Positions 15,034-23,528 of a stretch of DNA of 43,477 nt are shown here, piece after piece (positions within the stretch are counted from its first letter, which is position 1; each line of letters starts with the position of its first letter). Origin of the DNA: Sphingobacterium sp. (GTDB lineage Bacteria; Bacteroidota; Bacteroidia; Sphingobacteriales; Sphingobacteriaceae). A model generated the notes under the pieces. The model did not search any database and had not been told where the DNA came from. It saw only the letters and a list, made by a program, of their open reading frames with translations. The stretch is taken from the NCBI GenBank assembly GCA_031277685.1, contig JAITLV010000189.1, positions 1 to 43,477 on the forward strand, read 5' to 3'. Made by a program: the position numbers and the translations under genes.

Positions 15034-16107
15034 ATGAAAACATCATCCCAATATCAGGATCTCGCTATGATCCTTGCTTGGCCTGATGCTACGATCCGTG
15101 GTGATGAGGCATGGATGATGTTTTTCAAGAAAATAGGATTCGTTAAAAACCTGAACTTTAAAGTAGGCCATACGGGTATCGTTCTGATAGAACGAGATAC
15201 CGGCGAACTCCACTTTTACGACTTTGGCCGATACATTGCGCCGAGAGGATATGGAAGAGCACGCTCAAAAGATTCCGACCCCAAACTCACCATTAAACCT
15301 AAAGCACAAATTGAAGGCGATTGCATTGTAAATCTGCTCGAAATTGTACAGCATTTCGAAGAAATAAAAGATGCCATGCAAGGTGTTGGCGCACTTTATT
15401 TTTCTATTGTCCAAGGAATAGATTTTTATCGGGGAAAAGCTTTTGCAGACCAATGGGTACTTAGGGGATCATATCCCTATGGAGCTGTAGCCAACAATAA
15501 CAATAATTGCTCCCGATTTATAGTAAGGCTTCTCCGCCACGCCTCCAGAAAGTTTCATTTTTGGCATCCCATCAATTTCCCCGAAACGATAAAAGCAAGT
15601 CCAATGAGCAATGTCGTAAATGCTTCTCCGGACAGATCAATCTATAAATATACAGCATCAAGCGGCCTGCAAAGTATAACAATGAACAGATTGGCATCGC
15701 TATTATTTCTATTCAAAAAACTACGAACTAATATCTGCCACAAGCTTGCTTGCGCCTTACCCGAAGATATTACAATCGGTGGAATGGTACAAAAGGACAA
15801 ACCCTGTTCTGTCCCAACTAAAGCACAATATCTTGGTGGTGTTGGGGAAGGAGCCTGGTTCCACATTGAACCCATAAGCACCAACCAGGCAATTATACAT
15901 CGTTTTACTCCCCAAGGAGAACTAGAATATACTGTGCTCGGAAAAACCTGCCAACCGATAGATTTTGAAAGTCCTTACCAGATTACATACGACAGTCACT
16001 TTCTATTCAGCCATATCCTACAAGACAACAACACCATTCGACTGGAACATATTTGCGTACTGACTATTGGTGAAAAGGAATTTTCAACGAATGACAAATA
16101 TGCTTAG
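15034..16107 (+). CDS. DUF6695-like protein, putative permuted papain/NlpC-fold
   Basis: A 357-residue protein I recognise only as resembling an uncharacterised Bacteroidota family (DUF6695 from memory, not checked). It has no signal peptide or membrane helix. The N-terminal half has VGHTGIVLIE (H46) followed by a beta-hairpin GELHFYDFGRY, and about 110 residues later a helix start NNNNCSRFIVRLLR (C159). A His strand before a Cys helix is the order in circularly permuted NlpC/P60-LRAT-like papain folds. The C-terminal half (about 240-350) looks beta-rich and may be a separate domain. It follows the Lrp-type gene by 11 bases and its stop codon overlaps that of convergent ung by four bases. No substrate is proposed. 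Confidence 0.8.
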   Translation: MKTSSQYQDLAMILAWPDATIRGDEAWMMFFKKIGFVKNLNFKVGHTGIVLIERDTGELHFYDFGRYIAPRGYGRARSKDSDPKLTIKPKAQIEGDCIVNLLEIVQHFEEIKDAMQGVGALYFSIVQGIDFYRGKAFADQWVLRGSYPYGAVANNNNNCSRFIVRLLRHASRKFHFWHPINFPETIKASPMSNVVNASPDRSIYKYTASSGLQSITMNRLASLLFLFKKLRTNICHKLACALPEDITIGGMVQKDKPCSVPTKAQYLGGVGEGAWFHIEPISTNQAIIHRFTPQGELEYTVLGKTCQPIDFESPYQITYDSHFLFSHILQDNNTIRLEHICVLTIGEKEFSTNDKYA

Positions 16108-16778
16108 GCCAAACGCCAATCTATAGGAGTCTTACCATGCTCCAGCAAGTACTCATTCGCCTTGGAAAAATGTTTGCTTCCAAAGAAGCCCCGATATACT
16201 GAGAGTGGCGATGGGTGCACTGCTGTCAAAATCAAGTGCTTTCGGGCGTCAATCAATACGCTCTTCTTCTGTGCATAACTGCCCCAGAGCAAAAAAACGA
16301 CATGCTCACACTGTTCCGAGACTGCATGTATTATACTATCAGTAAAAACTTCCCAACCTCTTTTTTGATGCGAACCGGCCAAATGTGCCTGTACGGTCAG
16401 GGTCGCATTGAGCAACAATACACCTTGTTTAGCCCAAGCTGTCAAATCTCCTGAGCGAGGCTCCACAAATCCAGTTATATCATCTTGCAGCTCCTTAAAA
16501 ATATTTTTTAAAGAAGGGGGCAATGCAATTCCTTCCGGCACAGAAAATGATAAACCATGTGCCTGACCGTCATTATGATAAGGATCCTGCCCTAAAATAA
16601 CAACTTTAACGTCTTGGAGTGGGGTGAGCTTAAACGCATTCATCACTAAATCCGCTGGCGGAAATACCTTCGTGTGTTGGCGCTCTCCTTGCACGAAGGC
16701 AGACAATTGTTTCATATAAGGCTGACCGAACAAGGGTTTCAGCACTGGAGTCCAAGAATCATCATATAGCTTTTCCAT
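16104..16778 (-). CDS. ung: Uracil-DNA glycosylase (family 1)
   Basis: Base-excision repair enzyme that removes uracil from DNA. At 224 residues it has the usual family-1 length. Motif A GQDPYHNDGQAHGLSFSV contains the water-activating D65; motif B is HPSPLS near the C-terminus, and VFLLWGSYAQKK and VLLLNATLTV are also typical. The start MEKLYDDSWTPVL aligns with the family N-terminus, although a perfect promoter ends only four bases upstream. Its 3' end overlaps the convergent neighbour by four bases. No oddities in catalytic residues. Confidence 0.98.
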   Translation of the reverse strand: MEKLYDDSWTPVLKPLFGQPYMKQLSAFVQGERQHTKVFPPADLVMNAFKLTPLQDVKVVILGQDPYHNDGQAHGLSFSVPEGIALPPSLKNIFKELQDDITGFVEPRSGDLTAWAKQGVLLLNATLTVQAHLAGSHQKRGWEVFTDSIIHAVSEQCEHVVFLLWGSYAQKKSVLIDARKHLILTAVHPSPLSVYRGFFGSKHFSKANEYLLEHGKTPIDWRLA

Positions 16779-16782
16779 AGAC

Positions 16783-16814
16783 CAAACTTAGATAAAGTTG
16801 CAGGCAATGGCAAA
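16783..16814 (-). promoter_or_regulatory. Promoter of ung (TTTG-N20-TAAGTTTG), near-leaderless
   Basis: On the minus strand TTTG (16814-16811), exactly 20 bases, and TAAGTTTG (16790-16783) form a perfect consensus promoter. Only four bases separate it from the ATG, so transcription should begin at or beside the start codon. Confidence 0.7.
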
Positions 16815-16938
16815 TTTATTCCCCTATACCTGCCCACAAAGCCTTTATAAATGCGACACCACTTTTCATCAGCAGCGATCTTCCAGCCCCGACCCAAGTG
16901 CAAAAAACACAATTTTACAAAATAACCACTTGAACAAG

Positions 16939-16969
16939 TTGCTTAAACGACGAAATTAACGGATATTTG
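16939..16969 (+). promoter_or_regulatory. Possible promoter of the TPR-like membrane protein gene
   Basis: TTG at 16939-16941, a 20-base spacer and GATATTTG at 16962-16969 match the consensus with one mismatch. The implied leader is about 37 bases. Confidence 0.42.
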
Positions 16970-17010
16970 CAGAATTAAATTGAATACAAATATTTTTTAA
17001 ACAAAGATTT

Positions 17011-17550
17011 ATGTCAAATCTCGTTAGAATCATCATTTGCAGTGCATTGCTGATTGGGACAGTTGCTTTATTTTGGACCGGAAATTGGGGATGGGGAATT
17101 TTAGGCATCTTGATCACTATCCTTGGTTTTGTCACTGTATTTTTTCATGAATACATGCTGATTGCGCAGTGGTATATGCGCAAACAAGATATGGCTAATG
17201 CCGAAAAATGGTTGAGGAAAATCACGAATTATGAAAAACAACTGATCCCACAACAGCACGGATATTACAATATGTTGATTGGATTGATCGAATCACAACG
17301 CGCTCCAATGCAGTCCGAAAAATATTTCAAAAAAGCATTGGCCCTTGGCCTTCATATGGATCACAATATAGCCCTGGCAAAATTAAGTTTGGCAGGTGTA
17401 GCTATGGCTAAACGCAACAAGCGTGAAGCTGAAAAATTACTTCAAGAAGCTAAAAAAGCGGACAAGAACAAATTGTTGGCTGACCAGATAAAAATGATGA
17501 AAGATCAGATGGGCATGTTAGACAAACAACAAATCCGATACAACCGATAG
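17011..17550 (+). CDS. Small membrane protein with TPR-like cytoplasmic tail
   Basis: A 179-residue protein with two adjacent transmembrane helices (about 6-22 and 26-50), then a soluble, strongly helical domain. The repeating pattern MANAEKWLRKI, QSEKYFKKALALGL and EAEKLLQEAKKA resembles tetratricopeptide repeats, suggesting a membrane-anchored protein-interaction module. I do not recognise a named family or function. It is monocistronic, between its own promoter-like element and a bidirectional terminator shared with the convergent gene. Confidence 0.8.
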   Translation: MSNLVRIIICSALLIGTVALFWTGNWGWGILGILITILGFVTVFFHEYMLIAQWYMRKQDMANAEKWLRKITNYEKQLIPQQHGYYNMLIGLIESQRAPMQSEKYFKKALALGLHMDHNIALAKLSLAGVAMAKRNKREAEKLLQEAKKADKNKLLADQIKMMKDQMGMLDKQQIRYNR

Positions 17551-17574
17551 AGTGGTTCAGATTGCCAAAAGCTA

Positions 17575-17611
17575 AAAAAGCGCTGTCATCTTTATTAGAT
17601 TCAGCGCTTTT
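17575..17611. terminator. Bidirectional terminator
   Basis: AAAAAGCGCTG (17575-17585) pairs with CAGCGCTTTT (17602-17611) across a 16-base loop, with A/T runs on both sides. It lies between two convergent genes. Confidence 0.8.
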
Positions 17612-17634
17612 CTATTTTATCAATACCGTATCAA

Positions 17635-18102
17635 CTATTTCGTCAGCAAAATCGGCACCTCCAAAAATTTCCCTTCTTCCTCACTGCTCTCAAAAACAAG
17701 TTTGACACTGAACGGCTTATCCGTTTTCTTCCAATCTTTCACAATCACCTGAATATCCACCGGCTTGTCTTCTTCAAGTAGGTAGTGTAAATAGTTTTGT
17801 TTATCCTCAAATTTGATCTGAACATTTCCCATCTGAATCGAAGAGAAAAAATGAGGCTGCTTCTTTTGATCTAAAATCTGTGTGGAAAAAGTATTCATTT
17901 TGTACTCTCGAGGATCTCTACTATAGGATATCGCGAACAAATTAATAACCAGTTCATTTGTTGCTTTATCTACATGAAACTCCTTTACATCAAACTGAAT
18001 ATCATCAACCACCAGCAGTGAATCCGTAGACTGGGCCTGAGTCGTGCCTCCCAGAAAGCTAAGAAAAAGCAAAATGGAAGTCATTCGAAAAAAATTACTC
18101 AT
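17635..18102 (-). CDS. Small exported protein of unknown function
   Basis: A 155-residue protein with a clear signal peptide (about 1-24, ending TTQAQS). The mature part alternates hydrophobic and polar residues, for example LVINLFAISYSRD and KPVDIQVIVKDW, suggesting a small all-beta domain. No cysteine, lipobox or catalytic motif is present, and no family is recognised. It is preceded by a hairpin terminator, so it is transcribed separately from the DUF4293 gene. Its location is probably periplasmic; no function is proposed. Confidence 0.75.
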   Translation of the reverse strand: MSNFFRMTSILLFLSFLGGTTQAQSTDSLLVVDDIQFDVKEFHVDKATNELVINLFAISYSRDPREYKMNTFSTQILDQKKQPHFFSSIQMGNVQIKFEDKQNYLHYLLEEDKPVDIQVIVKDWKKTDKPFSVKLVFESSEEEGKFLEVPILLTK

Positions 18103-18116
18103 ATATTATATCATTT

Positions 18117-18142
18117 AAAAAGCCACGCTAACCGTGGCTTTT
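18117..18142 (-). terminator. Terminator of the DUF4293 gene
   Basis: AAAAGCCACG pairs with CGTGGCTTTT across a five-base loop. T runs flank both sides, and it is placed directly after the DUF4293 stop codon on the minus strand. Confidence 0.88.
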
Positions 18143-18165
18143 CTGTTTTATAGCTATCTAATAAA

Positions 18166-18648
18166 TTACGCACGTAAACGATCGGCCGACCGGATCAATT
18201 TTTCATCCCGACGCACGCCACCTAAAGCCAACGCACAGAAAATAATTGAAATTGGCAACAAAAAGAAACCCACACCGATATTGCCTGCTCCTAAAAATTG
18301 ACTAACAGTAGCTAAATGTGTACTTGCCGAAGAATAGAGCCAAATCGCAAAAAATATAATCGCTACAATCTCTACCCATATCAGCAGAAGCTGTACTTTA
18401 CGTTGTTTATATTTGAAGATCGTAAAGATGGGAAGCAAGCCCAACAGTGCAGTAACGATGGTCTGCAGGATATAGCCAAACCCACCTTCATGTACTGGCT
18501 GTCCGGCAGCAACACCATAAACACCTGTTACCTTCACATTTTTCCCCAAACCGACTAAATCACTATAATTTACATAAGGGAATAAAAACAAGCCGAATAT
18601 CACTAATCCCGCCACTAATAAGTAAACCGTTTGGATACGTTGAATCAT
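18166..18648 (-). CDS. DUF4293 family membrane protein
   Basis: A 160-residue integral membrane protein with four predicted helices (about 8-25, 58-78, 86-106, 118-138). The start MIQRIQTVYLL and the sequence FPYVNYSDL are characteristic of DUF4293, a family largely confined to Bacteroidota with no known function. The C-terminus is basic and probably cytoplasmic (RRDEKLIRSADRLRA). It is monocistronic, with a TATATTTG promoter element upstream and a terminator downstream. Confidence 0.88.
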   Translation of the reverse strand: MIQRIQTVYLLVAGLVIFGLFLFPYVNYSDLVGLGKNVKVTGVYGVAAGQPVHEGGFGYILQTIVTALLGLLPIFTIFKYKQRKVQLLLIWVEIVAIIFFAIWLYSSASTHLATVSQFLGAGNIGVGFFLLPISIIFCALALGGVRRDEKLIRSADRLRA

Positions 18649-18669
18649 ATTTTAATTTTTGTATATCAA

Positions 18670-18677
18670 CAAATATA
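18670..18677 (-). promoter_or_regulatory. -7 promoter element of the DUF4293 gene
   Basis: TATATTTG on the minus strand matches TAnnTTTG, 21 bases before the ATG. No good -33 element. Confidence 0.45.
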
Positions 18678-18907
18678 ATAAGCTTTCTTTCTATTTAGAA
18701 ATCAGAACAATCGAAAGGGGTATTTTGTTGGAACTTTTGATAGATAAAGTACTGTCCTTGCTAATTAATTCTTTTTTTACACATCAAAAGACCTCTTCCA
18801 AATCACCTTGAACCTACACGACCTATTGAATCGCCCACCACAAGGCACCAAGTTCATTATTCCGACATTGATGCGAGCTACATCATGGAGTTGTTTTCAG
18901 AAAGCAT

Positions 18908-18915
18908 TATCTTTG
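18908..18915 (+). promoter_or_regulatory. -7 promoter element that supports the downstream start of the PglD-like gene
   Basis: TATCTTTG matches TAnnTTTG and lies 17 bases before the ATG at 18933 but after the in-frame ATG at 18885. It therefore favours 18933 as the true start. Confidence 0.45.
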
Positions 18916-18932
18916 CACAAAATAAAAAAATC

Positions 18933-19451
18933 ATGTTATACATATATGGTGCCACGGCCCATGCAAAAACGGCAGTAGATATTGCCGAAGATCTAGCGAT
19001 CGAAATTGGGGGACTTATCGACAAATCTTTGTTGATTGAGGATGTATTCGACTACGAAGTCCAACTCCACCATCAAGTAAAGGATGCAGCAGAAAATTTC
19101 TTTGTTGCTGTCAAAAATCCAGGGCTACGTGAAAGAATTGTATCAGAAAATCCAGAATGGAATTTTCAATCGTTGATTCATCCTAAAGCCTATGTCTCAA
19201 AAAGAGCTGAGATTGGTGAAGGGTGCATCATTTTACCTGGAGCAACAATAGCCCCAGATGTACAAATTGGGAATCATTGTATCATCTCAGGTTCTGCAGT
19301 CATTGAAAGCAATACCATTATCGAGGACTTTGTTAATATCGGCTCAAATGTTTCCATTGGAGCGAATGTACTCGTAGGTCGAGGTTCGGAAATTAAAGCT
19401 AACACACATATTGAGGACGAGGAAACCATCCCCAAAGAGAGCACTATATAA
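18933..19451 (+). CDS. PglD/NeuD-like hexapeptide-repeat protein, catalytic His missing
   Basis: A 172-residue protein of the sugar O/N-acyltransferase type. The N-terminal part (1-60) resembles the small Rossmann domain of PglD/NeuD (IYGATAHAKTAVDIAED). From about 82 on it is a left-handed beta-helix of hexapeptide repeats (AEIGEGCIILPGATIAPDV and onward). In PglD-like enzymes the turn after the glycine-rich loop carries the catalytic His-Glu/Asp pair; here the matching stretch reads AVIESNTIIEDF with Ser126-Asn127. It may be inactive or act on a different substrate. No glycan cluster adjoins it. The convergent ABC gene ends three bases away. Confidence 0.85.
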   Translation: MLYIYGATAHAKTAVDIAEDLAIEIGGLIDKSLLIEDVFDYEVQLHHQVKDAAENFFVAVKNPGLRERIVSENPEWNFQSLIHPKAYVSKRAEIGEGCIILPGATIAPDVQIGNHCIISGSAVIESNTIIEDFVNIGSNVSIGANVLVGRGSEIKANTHIEDEETIPKESTI

Positions 19452-19454
19452 AAA

Positions 19455-21218
19455 TTAAATTCCTGCAGAATGAAACTGCAGGTCGTACAGTTTTTTGTAA
19501 TACCCGTCAAAAGACAATAGTTCCTGATGCGTTCCGATTTCTTTGATCTCACCTTTATCTAATACAATAATCTTGTCCGCCTTTTGAATGGTGGACAAGC
19601 GGTGTGCTATGACAATTGAAGTTCTTCCCCGCATTAAATTGTCAATGGCACGCTGAATCATTTCTTCGGTTTCTGTATCTACAGAAGATGTAGCCTCATC
19701 CAAAATCAAGATCCTAGGATCATGTACCAGCGCACGAATAAAGGAGATTAACTGTGCCTGACCAGCAGACAGTGTGGCTCCCCTTTCTTTCACATCATAA
19801 TCATATCCTCCAGGAAGCCGCATAATAAAATCATGAGCTCCTACTTCTTTGGCCGCTTCTATTACCTGCTCCCGTGAAATCGACGGATCACCTAAGGTAA
19901 TATTATTGATGACAGTATCTGAAAAAAGAAACACGTCTTGCAGCACAGTGGCAATCGTATTTCGTAAATAATCAAGTTCGTATTCTCGGATATTTACACC
20001 ATCCAACAGAATTTCCCCTTTATTGATTTCATAAAATCGACTCAGGATATTAATTGTCGACGATTTACCTGCACCAGTAGCACCTACCAAAGCCAATGTT
20101 TCACCAGGTTGTACATTAAAATCGACATCTTTTAATACCCAATTCTCGTCGTTATAAGCAAACCAAACATGCTTGAATGTAATTTCTCCCCTGATATGCG
20201 CTGGCTTCAACGTCCCCAAATTTGGAGTCATCTCGTCCGTATCTAAAACTTCAAAAATACGCTCTGCACTGACCATCCCCATCTGAAGTGTATTGAATTT
20301 ATCGATAAGCTCCCGAATAGGTCTAAAGATCATATTAATGTACATAATAAAGGCAACGACCACGCCGGGCGAAATCACATCGCCCATAATCTGTTTGGCG
20401 CCAAACCATACCAACAAACCCAATGAAATTGCCATGATAATTTCCAGAACAGGAAAAAAGATAGAAAAATACCAATTGGTCCGGATATGCGCATTCCGAT
20501 GCTGTGCATTAATTTCTTTGAATTTATCTATTTCCTGCTTTTCACGCGCGAAATACTGGATAATACCAACACCCGTGATATGCTCCTGCAAAAACGTATT
20601 CAAATTGGATACCCATTTTCTAACGTCTATAAAAGCGGCTTTCATAGCCTCTTTAAACACATACGTTGCAGCGATCATTAAAGGCATGGGAATAAGTACA
20701 ATTAGCGTCAATTTCCAGTCAGAATAGAACATTACACCCAAAATTACCGCCAGCTGCAATAGATCACCAATAATCTGGATCAATCCCTCAGAAAAGATAT
20801 TGGAAAGTGTTTCCAAGTCAGATATAGTCCGTGTAATCAGTTTTCCTAAAGCCGTGCGATCAAAATACTTAAGACGTAACTGTACAATATGATTAAAAAC
20901 CTGGATTCGGATATCCCTGATGACAGACTGTCCGAGGGTATTTGTCATCAAAGTATGATAATAACGAATCAAAGTCTGTACCACGACTAGCCCAAGCATA
21001 GCCATGAGCATATAAGACAGCCCCGCCGTATCAAAATTTAAAATATAGTTGTCTAGTGTATGCTGGATAAGCATTGGTAGTGCTGGGGCCACAGCCGCCA
21101 ATAATATCGTTAAAACCACTGATATCCAAAATGCTGTATGATAAGGTCGCATGTAGCGACTCATACGCCGCAACAAATTGACATCGTAGGTTTTACCTGT
21201 TATTTTATCTTGACTCAC
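19455..21218 (-). CDS. ABC exporter, fused permease-ATPase (MsbA-like)
   Basis: A 587-residue half-transporter that would act as a homodimer or pair with another half. Six transmembrane helices (about 30-320) precede the nucleotide-binding domain. Walker A is GATGAGKSS (from G379), the Q-loop lies in TVLQDVFLFSDT, the signature is LSAGQ rather than LSGGQ, Walker B/D-loop is ILILDEATSSVDTETE and the switch His is in VIAHRLST. The family exports lipids, peptides or drugs; nothing here tells which. It begins eight bases after truA and is probably co-transcribed with it. The substrate remains open. Confidence 0.93.
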   Translation of the reverse strand: MSQDKITGKTYDVNLLRRMSRYMRPYHTAFWISVVLTILLAAVAPALPMLIQHTLDNYILNFDTAGLSYMLMAMLGLVVVQTLIRYYHTLMTNTLGQSVIRDIRIQVFNHIVQLRLKYFDRTALGKLITRTISDLETLSNIFSEGLIQIIGDLLQLAVILGVMFYSDWKLTLIVLIPMPLMIAATYVFKEAMKAAFIDVRKWVSNLNTFLQEHITGVGIIQYFAREKQEIDKFKEINAQHRNAHIRTNWYFSIFFPVLEIIMAISLGLLVWFGAKQIMGDVISPGVVVAFIMYINMIFRPIRELIDKFNTLQMGMVSAERIFEVLDTDEMTPNLGTLKPAHIRGEITFKHVWFAYNDENWVLKDVDFNVQPGETLALVGATGAGKSSTINILSRFYEINKGEILLDGVNIREYELDYLRNTIATVLQDVFLFSDTVINNITLGDPSISREQVIEAAKEVGAHDFIMRLPGGYDYDVKERGATLSAGQAQLISFIRALVHDPRILILDEATSSVDTETEEMIQRAIDNLMRGRTSIVIAHRLSTIQKADKIIVLDKGEIKEIGTHQELLSFDGYYKKLYDLQFHSAGI

Positions 21219-21226
21219 GTTAATTT

Positions 21227-21982
21227 TTATATATAAGGATACGCTACTTCTGTTAAATACAATCCATGTGCCGGGACAGATACCCCCGCCTTACCACGAC
21301 TTTTACTCTTGATCACTTCCTGCATAAAGAAAGCGGGCTTGCCCTTCAGCCCAATCTCCAACGAAGTTCCCACAATAGCACGAACCATATTACGCAAAAA
21401 ACGGTCTGCTGTAATATGAAATACCAGATCCTGCTCATTATGCCATAACCACTCTGCTCTACGAATATCACAAATATTTGTAAACACTTGAGTATGTGAC
21501 TTGCTAAAGCATTCGAAATCTTGCTTACCCAACAAAAACTGAGCGGCTGCATTCATTTTGTCCACATCCGGGCGGTCACGCATGAAACAGGAATAGGGAT
21601 AAATAAACGGATCCTTATGGAAATGAAGGTGGTACTCGTAAGACCTATGGCTCGCATCGAATCTGGCATGTGCATCATCGGCAACTTCAATCAATCTTTT
21701 AACCGCAACATCAAAAGGTAATAGCGCATTAAGTGAATGAATAAAGCGTTCTGGCTTTGTTAATATCCCCACAGGAGCAGCATCAAAATGAGCATACAAT
21801 TGCTTTGCATGTACACCAGTATCTGTCCTTCCGGCTCCGGTAGTCTCAATCGGCTCACGTAGCAATGTTGCCAACGCTTTATTCAATACTTCCTGTACTG
21901 AAATTGCATTGTTTTGTATCTGCCAGCCATGATAAGATTGCCCAAAGTAGGCTATTTCCAAAAAAAAACGTCTTTTATCCAT
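21227..21982 (-). CDS. truA: tRNA pseudouridine synthase A
   Basis: Converts uridines 38-40 in the tRNA anticodon arm to pseudouridine. From the ATG at 21982 the protein has 251 residues, starting MDKRRFFLEIAYFGQSYHGWQ, the normal TruA N-terminus. The upstream in-frame ATG at 22021 would add 13 unrelated residues and lies upstream of the promoter element, so it was not chosen. The catalytic aspartate is D54 in GAGRTDTGVHA; the RNA-binding segment FLRNMVRAIVGT is also present. The ABC exporter follows after eight bases. Confidence 0.97.
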   Translation of the reverse strand: MDKRRFFLEIAYFGQSYHGWQIQNNAISVQEVLNKALATLLREPIETTGAGRTDTGVHAKQLYAHFDAAPVGILTKPERFIHSLNALLPFDVAVKRLIEVADDAHARFDASHRSYEYHLHFHKDPFIYPYSCFMRDRPDVDKMNAAAQFLLGKQDFECFSKSHTQVFTNICDIRRAEWLWHNEQDLVFHITADRFLRNMVRAIVGTSLEIGLKGKPAFFMQEVIKSKSRGKAGVSVPAHGLYLTEVAYPYI

Positions 21983-21991
21983 TATACGACA

Positions 21992-21999
21992 CAAAGGTA
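21992..21999 (-). promoter_or_regulatory. -7 promoter element of truA, near-leaderless
   Basis: TACCTTTG on the minus strand matches TAnnTTTG, nine bases before the ATG at 21982. The -33 region is not recognisable. Confidence 0.42.
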
Positions 22000-22200
22000 C
22001 ATTTTTCCAAATGAGCTTCATTTCCTCGAAGTATTATTTTGCTCATTTTCGTCAATATTTAATCCTCACATGACAAAACTCAAGATGCTTTTAGATTAAG
22101 CCCACCCTCCTAAAGTATCCCCACAAAGGAAACATAACGCCAGTAAACGGAATAAAGTCCAACCTTAATATTTGGTTGCCCTCAGCGAAATGAAAGTAAT

Positions 22201-23502
22201 CTACAATATGTCTATCAGATTTTCAAAAGCCATACCACGTGAAGCTTTTAATAATACAGTAGCTCCAGCAATCGGTTTTTCTTCAAGAGCAGCCTTTGCT
22301 TCTGTGGTCGTTTCAAAAAACTCCGCCTCATCATTTCTATGTTCAAAAAATGCCGTTCCTACAAAAATCTTACGATCGGCAAACAGACTTTTTACGTTAT
22401 CTACAATTTTGCGGTGTTCTTCGAAGGATTCAGCCCCAAGTTCGAACATATCCCCCAGAATAATAGCTTTCTTTTCTGCCTCGATAATCCGAATATTATC
22501 CAGCGCAGCAGCCATACTCGTCGCATTGGCATTATAATAATCACAGATAACTATATTTTGAGCAGTTTTCATGATTTGTGAGCGGTTGTTTGTCGGGGTA
22601 TAACCTTCAATTCCCACATTGATCTCTTGTGGAGAAACATCCAAATGTAAACCTACTGCGATAGCGGCCAAAAAGTTTTCTGTATTATATGAGCCTGTTA
22701 ATTGCGTATCTATCACATAACTCTGTGTATCTTCTTTCCTCTTCCACGAGATCTGTAACAACGGAGTTGCTTTCAACAATTTACCAACCACATCGTTTGT
22801 TTCAGAAAATCCATAAGTGACAGTTTTGGCTATTTGACGAGCGGCCGCCATTTCTCTTAGATGTGGATTGTCAGCTTGCAAAAAGAGTATCCCCTGATGA
22901 TCTTGAAGCCAATCATACAGCTCTCCTTTTGTTTTCTTAACACCATCAAAAGAACCAAAGCCCTCCAAATGTGCTTTCCCGACATTGGAGATCAAGCCAT
23001 GTGTTGGTTCAGCGATTTCACATAAAAACGCTATTTCTCTTAAATGGTTTGCCCCCATTTCTATAATGGCAACTTCAATAGACGCATCGATGGCCAGCAG
23101 CGTCAAAGGAACACCAATATGGTTATTTAGATTTCCTTTTGTCGCATAAGTTTTATACTTCTGTGAAACAACAGAATACAACAATTCTTTTGTCGTTGTC
23201 TTTCCATTCGTTCCTGTTACACCAATAACCGGAATATTCAAATGTTTCCGATGATAATTTGCTAGATTCTGCAATGTTGCCAACACATCATCAACCAAGA
23301 TATATTGTTCACTTTTTTTATAAATTTCTTCATCAATAACGACATACTTCGCTCCGATTGCAAGTGCTTTTTCTGCAAATGTATTTCCGTTAAAATTAGC
23401 TCCCTTCAGCGCAAAGAATATACTATCCTTCTCAATCTTACGTGTATCTGTTGTAATATTCGGATACTGTTTATAAATCTGGTATAGCGATTGAATGTCC
23501 AT
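22201..23502 (-). CDS. murF: UDP-N-acetylmuramoyl-tripeptide--D-alanyl-D-alanine ligase
   Basis: Cytosolic peptidoglycan precursor ligase that adds D-Ala-D-Ala to the UDP-MurNAc-tripeptide. From the ATG at 23502 (MDIQSLYQIY) it has 433 residues; the in-frame upstream ATG at 23523 overlaps the promoter element and is less likely. The Mur ligase ATP loop GVTGTNGKTTTKE (94-106) is intact, followed by NLNNHIGVPLTLL, VAIIEMGANHLREIAFL and, in the C-terminal domain, NNRSQIMKT and DYYNANATSMAAAL, which are MurF-specific. It stands outside any dcw-type cell-division cluster here; its neighbours are truA and a pectinase gene. Confidence 0.95.
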   Translation of the reverse strand: MDIQSLYQIYKQYPNITTDTRKIEKDSIFFALKGANFNGNTFAEKALAIGAKYVVIDEEIYKKSEQYILVDDVLATLQNLANYHRKHLNIPVIGVTGTNGKTTTKELLYSVVSQKYKTYATKGNLNNHIGVPLTLLAIDASIEVAIIEMGANHLREIAFLCEIAEPTHGLISNVGKAHLEGFGSFDGVKKTKGELYDWLQDHQGILFLQADNPHLREMAAARQIAKTVTYGFSETNDVVGKLLKATPLLQISWKRKEDTQSYVIDTQLTGSYNTENFLAAIAVGLHLDVSPQEINVGIEGYTPTNNRSQIMKTAQNIVICDYYNANATSMAAALDNIRIIEAEKKAIILGDMFELGAESFEEHRKIVDNVKSLFADRKIFVGTAFFEHRNDEAEFFETTTEAKAALEEKPIAGATVLLKASRGMAFENLIDIL

Positions 23503-23520
23503 GTTTAGAAATTTGATGAG

Positions 23521-23528
23521 CAAATATA
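23521..23528 (-). promoter_or_regulatory. -7 promoter element of murF
   Basis: TATATTTG on the minus strand matches TAnnTTTG, 18 bases before the ATG at 23502. Confidence 0.45.

Noticed and set aside
18885..18932. Longer N-terminus for the PglD-like protein
   Set aside because: The extra 16 residues do not fit the family start and the segment contains the TATCTTTG promoter element.
19740..19790. LSAGQ in place of LSGGQ in the ABC exporter as a sign of inactivity
   Set aside because: Variation at the third signature position is common in active ABC proteins, and Walker A, Walker B, Q-loop and switch His are intact.
21983..22021. Longer N-terminus for TruA
   Set aside because: The added residues are not part of the family and the region holds the TACCTTTG element; MDKRRFFLEI is the expected start.
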